Shown: in pieces, positions 48,401 through 60,795 of the stretch
Position numbering within the stretch: the stretch's first letter is position 1
Layout: each line of letters starts with the position of its first letter
Assembly (NCBI GenBank): GCA_903813345.2
Contig: CAIIXF020000001.1
Span: 41,881,366 to 41,945,365, forward strand
Direction of reading: 5' to 3'
Length of the DNA stretch: 64,000 nucleotides
Source of the DNA: Owenia fusiformis
Lineage: Eukaryota > Annelida > Polychaeta > Sabellida > Oweniidae
Notes under the pieces: generated by a model
What the model saw: only the letters and a program-made list of their open reading frames with translations
Told to the model about the DNA's origin: nothing
Databases searched by the model: none
Made by a program: the position numbers and the translations under genes

Positions 48401-51400
48401 TTTTTGCCCATAACGATACTAATCTACTTAAAACAGCTGTTTAAAGTTGTACAAATTGCTTAAGTGATTTATATTCTCTCATAAGTAGGACTATTTGCTA
48501 CTTTACTAAACTGAACATCATTGATTTTTCGTTTTTCATGAACTTCTGATGGCTAGTTCAAGTAGCATTGTCTTTTGTGCAGGTTTACTGAATACGTCCC
48601 TTTAAAATTGGGTCTTTCGTGGGTTTAAAGGGTCAAAATGTTGGAACTTTGCACACTGTGGAACGTTTGGGGTGTGTTTCCTTTAATTTGGCAAGAACTG
48701 CATCAAATTACTTGATAAGAGAGCAGAAATGTAGCAACTTAGGCTGAAAAGTACTGTTTTCAATGAAAAAACGAAAATTGCTGACTCAGCAAAATTTAGA
48801 TCGTCGTCTCCAGAATTTTAGGGGTTAATTTGCAAAACTTTAAATGGTCCCATAGAAACATATGCGAAATATGGCTAAATTCGACATATTTCTCGAAATT
48901 CACTAATAAATGTGGTTGATATTAGTGTCATGGTTGACTGAATATGCATTTTATTCAATATGAATTTTAAAGTTCGGGGTTTTATGAAGTGATATGTACA
49001 TTTTTGCTCAAATCCCCTCAGCACTTTTGATTCTATAGGGTTCTCTTGACCCCTGGGGTCATTATATTTTGTGACAATTTATTCCAGACTAAATGTAGTT
49101 ATTTTGTCATTAAAATATCTTATTAGAGAAACGTTCAGGAAAAGTTGCGCTATCCACAAGACTTCTTGTCACTGCACTGATAAATGTAGCAAAATAGTCA
49201 AAATAATTCAGCCTTGAGCATGAAATTTTTGAATTTTTGGACAAATTTTGGGCTATTTTGGGGGATTTTTGCCCATAACGATACTAATCTACTTAAAACA
49301 GCTGTTTAAAGTTGTACAAATTGCTTAAGTGATTTATATTCTCTCATAAGTAGGACTATTTGCTACTTTACTAAACTGAACATCATTGATTTTTCGTTTT
49401 TCATGAACTTCTGATGGCTAGTTCAAGTAGCATTGTCTTTTGTGCAGGTTTACTGAATACGTCCCTTTAAAATTGGGTCTTTCGTGGGTTTAAAGGGTCA
49501 AAATGTTGGAACTTTGCACACTGTGGAACGTTTGGGGTGTGTTTCCTTTAATTTGGCAAGAACTGCATCAAATTACTTGATAAGAGAGCAGAAATGTAGC
49601 AACTTAGGCTGAAAAGTACTGTTTTCAATGAAAAAACGAAAATTGCTGACTCAGCAAAATTTAGATCGTCGTCTCCAGAATTTTAGGGGTTAATTTGCAA
49701 AACTTTAAATGGTCCCATAGAAACATATGCGAAATATGGCTAAATTCGACATATTTCTCGAAATTCACTAATAAATGTGGTTGATATTAGGTAGAAAGCA
49801 ACTTACTTTTTCACCCATTGGAATACATGTAAAATTGGCAAAGTTCAAATCATAATTTCTCAAATCCCAGCCCATCGAATCCTCACATCCATTCAGATCA
49901 TGTAGTCCTATTCAAAAACTTCCCGTTCGGTTATATGGTGAAAAAAATATCCCACGAACGAAAAAAGATTTTGCTACATTTATAAGCGAGCATTGATTTC
50001 TGGGCCTGTAAAAAGCACGTAGGACCTGATTACCCCATTGATTTACTGAGACCGCCAAAAATTTAATTCAATTTTTTGGTTCAAAATAATAATCTGTCAG
50101 CGGTCCCTGACACTCCTACTAGCTATCACCAAACATTAATTGCCAATACATGTACACATATACGTGCCATACATCTACAAAGTAGCGAACTAGTGTATTA
50201 AGTACTACTTTTCCTATACGATGAGCAAAACAAATCTCAAGTAGGTTATATTGACCCTATTAGTGTCATGGTTGACTGAATATGCATTTTATTCAATATG
50301 AATTTTAAAGTTCGGGGTTTTATGAAGTGATATGTACATTTTTGCTCAAATCCCCTCAGCACTTTTGATTCTATAGGGTTCTCTTGACCCCTGGGGTCAT
50401 TATATTTTGTGACAATTTATTCCAGACTAAATGTAGTTATTTTGTCATTAAAATATCTTATTAGAGAAACGTTCAGGAAAAGTTGCGCTATCCACAAGAC
50501 TTCTTGTCACTGCACTGATAAATGTAGCAAAATAGTCAAAATAATTCAGCCTTGAGCATGAAATTTTTGAATTTTTGGACAAATTTTGGGCTATTTTGGG
50601 GGATTTTTGCCCATAACGATACTAATCTACTTAAAACAGCTGTTTAAAGTTGTACAAATTGCTTAAGTGATTTATATTCTCTCATAAGTAGGACTATTTG
50701 CTACTTTACTAAACTGAACATCATTGATTTTTCGTTTTTCATGAACTTCTGATGGCTAGTTCAAGTAGCATTGTCTTTTGTGCAGGTTTACTGAATACGT
50801 CCCTTTAAAATTGGGTCTTTCGTGGGTTTAAAGGGTCAAAATGTTGGAACTTTGCACACTGTGGAACGTTTGGGGTGTGTTTCCTTTAATTTGGCAAGAA
50901 CTGCATCAAATTACTTGATAAGAGAGCAGAAATGTAGCAACTTAGGCTGAAAAGTACTGTTTTCAATGAAAAAACGAAAATTGCTGACTCAGCAAAATTT
51001 AGATCGTCGTCTCCAGAATTTTAGGGGTTAATTTGCAAAACTTTAAATGGTCCCATAGAAACATATGCGAAATATGGCTAAATTCGACATATTTCTCGAA
51101 ATTCACTAATAAATGTGGTTGATATTAGTGTCATGGTTGACTGAATATGCATTTTATTCAATATGAATTTTAAAGTTCGGGGTTTTATGAAGTGATATGT
51201 ACATTTTTGCTCAAATCCCCTCAGCACTTTTGATTCTATAGGGTTCTCTTGACCCCTGGGGTCATTATATTTTGTGACAATTTATTCCAGACTAAATGTA
51301 GTTATTTTGTCATTAAAATATCTTATTAGAGAAACGTTCAGGAAAAGTTGCGCTATCCACAAGACTTCTTGTCACTGCACTGATAAATGTAGCAAAATAG

Positions 51401-54400
51401 TCAAAATAATTCAGCCTTGAGCATGAAATTTTTGAATTTTTGGACAAATTTTGGGCTATTTTGGGGGATTTTTGCCCATAACGATACTAATCTACTTAAA
51501 ACAGCTGTTTAAAGTTGTACAAATTGCTTAAGTGATTTATATTCTCTCATAAGTAGGACTATTTGCTACTTTACTAAACTGAACATCATTGATTTTTCGT
51601 TTTTCATGAACTTCTGATGGCTAGTTCAAGTAGCATTGTCTTTTGTGCAGGTTTACTGAATACGTCCCTTTAAAATTGGGTCTTTCGTGGGTTTAAAGGG
51701 TCAAAATGTTGGAACTTTGCACACTGTGGAACGTTTGGGGTGTGTTTCCTTTAATTTGGCAAGAACTGCATCAAATTACTTGATAAGAGAGCAGAAATGT
51801 AGCAACTTAGGCTGAAAAGTACTGTTTTCAATGAAAAAACGAAAATTGCTGACTCAGCAAAATTTAGATCGTCGTCTCCAGAATTTTAGGGGTTAATTTG
51901 CAAAACTTTAAATGGTCCCATAGAAACATATGCGAAATATGGCTAAATTCGACATATTTCTCGAAATTCACTAATAAATGTGGTTGATATTAGTGTCATG
52001 GTTGACTGAATATGCATTTTATTCAATATGAATTTTAAAGTTCGGGGTTTTATGAAGTGATATGTACATTTTTGCTCAAATCCCCTCAGCACTTTTGATT
52101 CTATAGGGTTCTCTTGACCCCTGGGGTCATTATATTTTGTGACAATTTATTCCAGACTAAATGTAGTTATTTTGTCATTAAAATATCTTATTAGAGAAAC
52201 GTTCAGGAAAAGTTGCGCTATCCACAAGACTTCTTGTCACTGCACTGATAAATGTAGCAAAATAGTCAAAATAATTCAGCCTTGAGCATGAAATTTTTGA
52301 ATTTTTGGACAAATTTTGGGCTATTTTGGGGGATTTTTGCCCATAACGATACTAATCTACTTAAAACAGCTGTTTAAAGTTGTACAAATTGCTTAAGTGA
52401 TTTATATTCTCTCATAAGTAGGACTATTTGCTACTTTACTAAACTGAACATCATTGATTTTTCGTTTTTCATGAACTTCTGATGGCTAGTTCAAGTAGCA
52501 TTGTCTTTTGTGCAGGTTTACTGAATACGTCCCTTTAAAATTGGGTCTTTCGTGGGTTTAAAGGGTCAAAATGTTGGAACTTTGCACACTGTGGAACGTT
52601 TGGGGTGTGTTTCCTTTAATTTGGCAAGAACTGCATCAAATTACTTGATAAGAGAGCAGAAATGTAGCAACTTAGGCTGAAAAGTACTGTTTTCAATGAA
52701 AAAACGAAAATTGCTGACTCAGCAAAATTTAGATCGTCGTCTCCAGAATTTTAGGGGTTAATTTGCAAAACTTTAAATGGTCCCATAGAAACATATGCGA
52801 AATATGGCTAAATTCGACATATTTCTCGAAATTCACTAATAAATGTGGTTGATATTAGGTAGAAAGCAACTTACTTTTTCACCCATTGGAATACATGTAA
52901 AATTGGCAAAGTTCAAATCATAATTTCTCAAATCCCAGCCCATCGAATCCTCACATCCATTCAGATCATGTAGTCCTATTCAAAAACTTCCCGTTCGGTT
53001 ATATGGTGAAAAAAATATCCCACGAACGAAAAAAGATTTTGCTACATTTATAAGCGAGCATTGATTTCTGGGCCTGTAAAAAGCACGTAGGACCTGATTA
53101 CCCCATTGATTTACTGAGACCGCCAAAAATTTAATTCAATTTTTTGGTTCAAAATAATAATCTGTCAGCGGTCCCTGACACTCCTACTAGCTATCACCAA
53201 ACATTAATTGCCAATACATGTACACATATACGTGCCATACATCTACAAAGTAGCGAACTAGTGTATTAAGTACTACTTTTCCTATACGATGAGCAAAACA
53301 AATCTCAAGTAGGTTATATTGACCCTATTAGTGTCATGGTTGACTGAATATGCATTTTATTCAATATGAATTTTAAAGTTCGGGGTTTTATGAAGTGATA
53401 TGTACATTTTTGCTCAAATCCCCTCAGCACTTTTGATTCTATAGGGTTCTCTTGACCCCTGGGGTCATTATATTTTGTGACAATTTATTCCAGACTAAAT
53501 GTAGTTATTTTGTCATTAAAATATCTTATTAGAGAAACGTTCAGGAAAAGTTGCGCTATCCACAAGACTTCTTGTCACTGCACTGATAAATGTAGCAAAA
53601 TAGTCAAAATAATTCAGCCTTGAGCATGAAATTTTTGAATTTTTGGACAAATTTTGGGCTATTTTGGGGGATTTTTGCCCATAACGATACTAATCTACTT
53701 AAAACAGCTGTTTAAAGTTGTACAAATTGCTTAAGTGATTTATATTCTCTCATAAGTAGGACTATTTGCTACTTTACTAAACTGAACATCATTGATTTTT
53801 CGTTTTTCATGAACTTCTGATGGCTAGTTCAAGTAGCATTGTCTTTTGTGCAGGTTTACTGAATACGTCCCTTTAAAATTGGGTCTTTCGTGGGTTTAAA
53901 GGGTCAAAATGTTGGAACTTTGCACACTGTGGAACGTTTGGGGTGTGTTTCCTTTAATTTGGCAAGAACTGCATCAAATTACTTGATAAGAGAGCAGAAA
54001 TGTAGCAACTTAGGCTGAAAAGTACTGTTTTCAATGAAAAAACGAAAATTGCTGACTCAGCAAAATTTAGATCGTCGTCTCCAGAATTTTAGGGGTTAAT
54101 TTGCAAAACTTTAAATGGTCCCATAGAAACATATGCGAAATATGGCTAAATTCGACATATTTCTCGAAATTCACTAATAAATGTGGTTGATATTAGGTAG
54201 AAAGCAACTTACTTTTTCACCCATTGGAATACATGTAAAATTGGCAAAGTTCAAATCATAATTTCTCAAATCCCAGCCCATCGAATCCTCACATCCATTC
54301 AGATCATGTAGTCCTATTCAAAAACTTCCCGTTCGGTTATATGGTGAAAAAAATATCCCACGAACGAAAAAAGATTTTGCTACATTTATAAGCGAGCATT

Positions 54401-56867
54401 GATTTCTGGGCCTGTAAAAAGCACGTAGGACCTGATTACCCCATTGATTTACTGAGACCGCCAAAAATTTAATTCAATTTTTTGGTTCAAAATAATAATC
54501 TGTCAGCGGTCCCTGACACTCCTACTAGCTATCACCAAACATTAATTGCCAATACATGTACACATATACGTGCCATACATCTACAAAGTAGCGAACTAGT
54601 GTATTAAGTACTACTTTTCCTATACGATGAGCAAAACAAATCTCAAGTAGGTTATATTGACCCTATTAGTGTCATGGTTGACTGAATATGCATTTTATTC
54701 AATATGAATTTTAAAGTTCGGGGTTTTATGAAGTGATATGTACATTTTTGCTCAAATCCCCTCAGCACTTTTGATTCTATAGGGTTCTCTTGACCCCTGG
54801 GGTCATTATATTTTGTGACAATTTATTCCAGACTAAATGTAGTTATTTTGTCATTAAAATATCTTATTAGAGAAACGTTCAGGAAAAGTTGCGCTATCCA
54901 CAAGACTTCTTGTCACTGCACTGATAAATGTAGCAAAATAGTCAAAATAATTCAGCCTTGAGCATGAAATTTTTGAATTTTTGGACAAATTTTGGGCTAT
55001 TTTGGGGGATTTTTGCCCATAACGATACTAATCTACTTAAAACAGCTGTTTAAAGTTGTACAAATTGCTTAAGTGATTTATATTCTCTCATAAGTAGGAC
55101 TATTTGCTACTTTACTAAACTGAACATCATTGATTTTTCGTTTTTCATGAACTTCTGATGGCTAGTTCAAGTAGCATTGTCTTTTGTGCAGGTTTACTGA
55201 ATACGTCCCTTTAAAATTGGGTCTTTCGTGGGTTTAAAGGGTCAAAATGTTGGAACTTTGCACACTGTGGAACGTTTGGGGTGTGTTTCCTTTAATTTGG
55301 CAAGAACTGCATCAAATTACTTGATAAGAGAGCAGAAATGTAGCAACTTAGGCTGAAAAGTACTGTTTTCAATGAAAAAACGAAAATTGCTGACTCAGCA
55401 AAATTTAGATCGTCGTCTCCAGAATTTTAGGGGTTAATTTGCAAAACTTTAAATGGTCCCATAGAAACATATGCGAAATATGGCTAAATTCGACATATTT
55501 CTCGAAATTCACTAATAAATGTGGTTGATATTAGTGTCATGGTTGACTGAATATGCATTTTATTCAATATGAATTTTAAAGTTCGGGGTTTTATGAAGTG
55601 ATATGTACATTTTTGCTCAAATCCCCTCAGCACTTTTGATTCTATAGGGTTCTCTTGACCCCTGGGGTCATTATATTTTGTGACAATTTATTCCAGACTA
55701 AATGTAGTTATTTTGTCATTAAAATATCTTATTAGAGAAACGTTCAGGAAAAGTTGCGCTATCCACAAGACTTCTTGTCACTGCACTGATAAATGTAGCA
55801 AAATAGTCAAAATAATTCAGCCTTGAGCATGAAATTTTTGAATTTTTGGACAAATTTTGGGCTATTTTGGGGGATTTTTGCCCATAACGATACTAATCTA
55901 CTTAAAACAGCTGTTTAAAGTTGTACAAATTGCTTAAGTGATTTATATTCTCTCATAAGTAGGACTATTTGCTACTTTACTAAACTGAACATCATTGATT
56001 TTTCGTTTTTCATGAACTTCTGATGGCTAGTTCAAGTAGCATTGTCTTTTGTGCAGGTTTACTGAATACGTCCCTTTAAAATTGGGTCTTTCGTGGGTTT
56101 AAAGGGTCAAAATGTTGGAACTTTGCACACTGTGGAACGTTTGGGGTGTGTTTCCTTTAATTTGGCAAGAACTGCATCAAATTACTTGATAAGAGAGCAG
56201 AAATGTAGCAACTTAGGCTGAAAAGTACTGTTTTCAATGAAAAAACGAAAATTGCTGACTCAGCAAAATTTAGATCGTCGTCTCCAGAATTTTAGGGGTT
56301 AATTTGCAAAACTTTAAATGGTCCCATAGAAACATATGCGAAATATGGCTAAATTCGACATATTTCTCGAAATTCACTAATAAATGTGGTTGATATTAGG
56401 TAGAAAGCAACTTACTTTTTCACCCATTGGAATACATGTAAAATTGGCAAAGTTCAAATCATAATTTCTCAAATCCCAGCCCATCGAATCCTCACATCCA
56501 TTCAGATCATGTAGTCCTATTCAAAAACTTCCCGTTCGGTTATATGGTGAAAAAAATATCCCACGAACGAAAAAAGATTTTGCTACATTTATAAGCGAGC
56601 ATTGATTTCTGGGCCTGTAAAAAGCACGTAGGACCTGATTACCCCATTGATTTACTGAGACCGCCAAAAATTTAATTCAATTTTTTGGTTCAAAATAATA
56701 ATCTGTCAGCGGTCCCTGACACTCCTACTAGCTATCACCAAACATTAATTGCCAATACATGTACACATATACGTGCCATACATCTACAAAGTAGCGAACT
56801 AGTGTATTAAGTACTACTTTTCCTATACGATGAGCAAAACAAATCTCAAGTAGGTTATATTGACCCT

Positions 56868-57410
56868 TAGTCATTATATCCACGAGCTGTTATATCTTAG
56901 CGCATATTTATGTATTCAATATTTCATATTTTTATTACAGAGTGAGAAAAAATATTATTGGTAAATTAACTTTGCTACTAGAGGTTTTTAGATTTTTTAC
57001 TGGTATTACTCCACTATTAATCCGCTCGGTAGAATGAACACCACTATTATTAGAAAAAATAATTTGTCGGAATTCTTTCATTGATTTAATAAACTGAAGC
57101 GTCTGGATGATATATAAAAATTGCATTGTTAATCTAATCAATATTTTAAGATGATAGGTTTAGAATTAGGCTTATATAAATTATGATCATTTTTGTGAAA
57201 AAATGATCATTTCTTTCCATTTGTCGTGGTTTCTAGAAGGTTTGAGTTATCTCGTTCCAAGACTATCTCTACGTTCTAGTCTTGCGAACGTCTTATTCTT
57301 TTGTCTGTACGATTACAACATGGGGGAATTTTCTACGCTACTTACACTTAAGATACCTATTTCAATAGATTCCTTGGTATTTTAGCATTCTTTTTGTGTA
57401 GTTGAATCCA
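56868..57410. other. Right flank of satellite array, no gene seen
   Basis: AT-rich DNA beginning TTAGTCATTATATCC (the first T overlaps the array end). Around 56906-56935 it has GCATATTTATG and TATTCAATAT, which loosely echo the start of module Y (GCATTTTATTCAATAT), so a decayed Y fragment is possible. A perfect hairpin of ATGATCATTTTT and AAAAATGATCAT lies at 57183-57210. Short open frames on both strands have no recognisable content. Confidence 0.5.
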
Positions 57411-57640
57411 CAATTGTGTGGGTTTATCGGCAGAACGAAGAGGTTTTCGTTTTTGATAGCAATATTTGCGTGTAATATTTAACTTATTCAACCGTCAAAT
57501 TCCTCCATTCAGTTCCCGGCATGCACCAGTCATAAGGGAAATCCCTGGGGAATTCCCCTTCCGACATTTTGAAAATTGCTGATATATTTCCGATGTAAAA
57601 ACTAAAATCTCTTCGTTCTGCCGATAAACCCATACAATTG
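57411..57640. mobile_element. 230-bp MITE-like element with 42-bp inverted ends
   Basis: CAATTGTGTGGGTTTATCGG at the left is matched by CCGATAAACCCATACAATTG at the right. The match continues inward through CAGAACGAAGAG and a T-rich run, for about 42 bp with few differences. CAATTG at both ends is self-palindromic, so a target-site duplication cannot be told from the inverted repeat. No coding sequence. Probably a non-autonomous DNA transposon. Confidence 0.75.
57536..57558. promoter_or_regulatory. Two adjacent kappaB-like sites inside the MITE
   Basis: GGGAAATCCC (57536-57545) and the palindrome GGGGAATTCCCC (57547-57558) both fit the NF-kappaB/Rel consensus GGGRNNYYCC and are one base apart. 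Match to consensus is seen; binding is inference. Confidence 0.4.
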
Positions 57641-58110
57641 GCGATCTAACAACATAAAAAGAATTCTAAAATACTCTGGAATGTATCGAGGTAGGTCATT
57701 TAATAGTGCAATGCGTAGTTCATTCTCCGACATTGTAGAAAGACAGGCTTACCAATGATACCGGCGTACGACCACAATCTAAAGGGGTCGTAGGATGCGA
57801 TAAGGTTTGAGTAGTTCTAGACCGTGTTCAGAGGAAATGTTGAGACGCAGTGATACAAGAGGTATATCTGCATGGTATGGTCAATGTTTCTACGAAAGAG
57901 AAAGAACCATATTTCAAATTCTTACCCTTGTTCTTCTCAGTGTTATTGAAATATGATTTCAAATGTTTTCTAGTTTGCCAGAGAGATTTCGCAACTCATA
58001 GTAGCATGTTAATCTTTTAAGGATTTAAGCCCTTGACTCAGTGCAATGTGGAATGACCATGTCTTGAAGGTGTTGCTTTCCAAAATTTGCACGAGATGCG
58101 AGAGGATAAT
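57641..58110. other. Intergenic DNA, nothing recognised
   Basis: Mixed unique sequence with no long open frame, RNA gene or clear repeat. Short inverted bases ACGACC...GGTCGT near 57768-57791 are probably incidental. Confidence 0.4.
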
Positions 58111-58114
58111 AGCA

Positions 58115-58250
58115 GCGACGTAGCCAGCTTTCAGTCAGGGTTGGGGGGGGGGGGGGGGGGTGCGATCACCCAAAGAAATTCGGTTTCAGTCAGGGGGGGG
58201 GGGGGTGCGATCGTGGCATAAGCACCCCCACCAAAAGAAATTTAAGCTTT
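58115..58250. repeat. Duplicated segment with two long G-runs
   Basis: TTTCAGTCAGGG, then a G-run, then TGCGATC occurs twice. The G-run is 18 G at 58143-58160 and 13 G at 58193-58205. AAAGAAATT follows in each. The duplication is about 46-48 bp. Such G-runs can form quadruplexes and are prone to sequencing length errors. It may be the degraded end of a dispersed repeat. Confidence 0.7.
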
Positions 58251-58345
58251 GTTTTGAATTTTACAAAAATTGCAAATTGATGCAACTTCCTTCAAAATTG
58301 AGCTAATGAGAAGCTTCAAATAATATTATAATATACTAATATTAT

Positions 58346-59724
58346 GCCTCACTCACATTTGATTGAAGGCAACCGTACGGTGACCGTAGCTTCCCAAATC
58401 GAGAGAAATATGCAATTTAGGGATACGCAGTACGTATATCACGGTGTTATAGCATGACAGTTACGACACCTCTGAAAACGAGATTAGACGACGACGATCA
58501 CTGATTTAGCCAATAAAATGGCCGCGATGGAACAGAAAACTAAGGTTGGTGCATTATTTTCTTCTACTGTGTATCAATGAAAGGATGAACGATTGTTGTG
58601 GGCATCGCATTCGGTGATGCATTTAGTAATGTATATTTTGAACGTATTCTTTGCAAATTGATGCCCGGGGATAACATGAAATAAGCGAAAAACAGTTGAG
58701 TTTGAAATTCAAAACTCCACAAAATTAGTAATTTGTTTGTTTTTGTCGTTAGGGCATGGTCTACATTGCCTAACGACCTCGGGGTATATAGATGACTTAG
58801 ATGTAACCTACATACGGTCATAAAAAGCCAATTGAGCATTGGAAACAACCTAATATGTTGTACTTAAGCCATAATATTGTATTTTTAATTTGCGTTTACG
58901 CAAAAAATTGATTGACGGTTATATGTTTATTGTATCTCAGATTCATTGTTATTAATTTTGTCATATTCATCAGAACTTCAGGCTAATTCTTCTTCTGCCT
59001 CTTCATTGCTATCTTTTTGACTTAATTGGTTTTATAAATAAAGCAAGACACAATTTTTTCCTTGCCCTATAGAGGCTCAAACAAGAGCGTCTCTTGCGAG
59101 TCCTGAAAACAAATATAAGCAATTCAATATTCCATTTTTTACCCATTATAACAATAACGTGGAAAGAGGCTATCAGAACTAGCAACCTTGACTTGAAAGA
59201 TGTACATGCACGTAACCGTCCGCTAAATATCTAATGCACATCTAATACAATACGTTACCGTCCATAGAATTCATGCGTAGTCGTCTAACTAGATTGCGTT
59301 TGAAACCTTATTATTTACAATATGACCACGTTCCTGTTCTGGATTTGTTATTTTATGGCTTGTTTATACACAGTTTACTTACTGTTAATAGTTTGAGTGG
59401 CTCTGGGGCACATATACTGAGAAATCACGAGAATGGACTGAAAAATATGACATCGCAGTCGGTAGGTTTACAGCTTATATTCCACTTCTAGTAAACCACC
59501 TGGCAGATTTGACCCAGTCTTTATAACCATCCATATATACGTCACCGAATGGAACTAGTTGAAAAGGAAATCTTATCTGTGAATATTGCCTACAGGCGAG
59601 AAAGAGGACACGCTGTCTTTCCCATCCGCCATTTTTTGTTATCGTTACCGCAAAATTTTGCAAAACGCCTTGACGTAACCGTCATGCTATAGCACCGTGT
59701 ATATGAAAGCCTCAGTCACATTTG
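58346..59724. repeat. Pair of related dispersed repeat fragments, partly inverted
   Basis: The 36-bp stretch at 58433-58468 (with CACGGTGTTATAGCATGAC) matches 59671-59705 in inverse, with few differences. A second motif, GCCTCACTCACATTTG at 58346-58361, recurs in the same orientation at 59709-59724 with one difference. CGTAACCGTC-type motifs also occur near 59212 and 59254. The order differs between the two loci, so this is either two scrambled copies of one family or the worn ends of a 1.3-kb element. Nothing coding is seen between 58470 and 59670. Confidence 0.5.
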
Positions 59725-60622
59725 TAACGGTGGCCGTGCGGCGAATTTTGTGAAGACATAAAAACCACGGTTGCTGTACGGCTTATAAATTATGGCGCGT
59801 GACCAGGATTAAATTTTGGCGAGGCAAGTTTTCAGCCGAAATGTTTTAAAATAAAATGAAAAATTCGACCCCATCCTCCCCAACCTCTTTAAATACGAAG
59901 TAAAACAGTATAACATAATCCAGGTAATCTGATTGAAGGTGGTTATTATAAAGGTAGAAACAGATGTAAGATGTGTCAGCAAGAAACTTGCCCGACTGAC
60001 CAACCAATATATTTTCTTAACCGTCTCAAACTTATTATCTCCAAAAAGAGAGAGGGTAATTTGAACATCAACATTTGAAAATTTATGGAACAAAGTACAT
60101 GTAACTTTGCGGATTTAAAGAACAAAGTATAACATGAAGGAGTGAAATGAGTCAAAATTATTTTTAAATTAAGACAAACTTAAAAGGATTTGAGTTGGAT
60201 TCGCCTTTTATACGCGAGCCGACACACTCGCAAACGCTGATTGGATAAAGATTGCGAGAATCTTTAAACCAGACATCAACAATTCTGAAAATTTTACACA
60301 TCGTCAATCTAATGATCATCTTTTGAATGGTAACAGTTTAATTTGAAAAAGATATACTTTTCTCCATACTGTTTTAGAAAACACACCAGACACTTCTTTT
60401 GTTCTTGGTCTCATATGTTCGGAATGAAACGAAACATCTATCCGAATCTCATTGGATCAAAACGACATACAAAGTGTAAATTATCCTAAATATCCACATA
60501 GATTTTTGAAAAATTTTGTCCACTTTGTTAAGTATTGCTTTGTAATCATGAAGATAATGTTAGTGCAGATTTACCTTACGCCTAAATTCTCCCACGGTAT
60601 CTATTATCGTATCTGGCATATA
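59725..60622. other. Intergenic DNA, no gene seen
   Basis: AT-rich sequence. The 94-codon minus-strand frame at 59809-60093 lacks any recognisable motif and has no splice or start context that sets it apart. Confidence 0.4.
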
Positions 60623-60795
60623 CCGGTGTAAAAGGGTAGGAGGTGCTATCAAATTATGGTCCTACTTTCCATGGATTTATATGGTGACCTAAATACAACT
60701 CTTTCCCTTATCATCATATCCACAATCAGGGCCAGTAAGGGCCTTTAAGAAAGGGGACCATAATCCCCAGGGGACAATAATTTCTTTTACACCGG
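60623..60795. mobile_element. 173-bp inverted-repeat element (MITE-like)
   Basis: CCGGTGTAAAAG (60623-60634) and CTTTTACACCGG (60784-60795) are perfect inverses. Inside them, AATTATGGTCC near 60652 faces GGACCATAAT near 60757. There is no coding sequence. Probably a short non-autonomous element. Confidence 0.6.

Larger units (their letters stand above)
11080..56867. repeat. 45.8-kb two-module satellite array (X 473 bp, Y 865 bp)
   Basis: Uninterrupted direct array of 42 Y and 20 X modules. X copies start at 11080, 12418, 16351, 19419, 20757, 22095, 24298, 27367, 28705, 32638, 33977, 37046, 39249, 42317, 44520, 46723, 49791, 52859, 54197 and 56400. The number of Y after successive X is 1,4,3,1,1,2,3,1,4,1,3,2,3,2,2,3,3,1,2,0. 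Every X is 473 bp except the last, which ends at 56867 after GACCCT. Every Y is 865 bp except three of 866 (units beginning 25636, 33111, 36180), each with one extra A in an A-run. I saw no base substitutions between copies where I compared them. No open frame of 60 codons or more occurs in either module. The array separates two divergent genes. Confidence 0.98.

Noticed and set aside
11080-56867. Ribosomal DNA, histone or other multigene tandem array
   Set aside because: No rRNA, tRNA or histone sequence and no open frame of 60 codons in either module.
11080-56867. Tandem LTR retrotransposon with X as LTR
   Set aside because: The (X-Yn)-X layout fits in form, but X lacks TG...CA ends, Y has no gag or pol coding sequence, and no primer-binding site was recognised.
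59809-60093. 94-codon minus-strand frame as a gene
   Set aside because: No motif, no supportive splice context, and the length is expected by chance in 7 kb of non-coding DNA.
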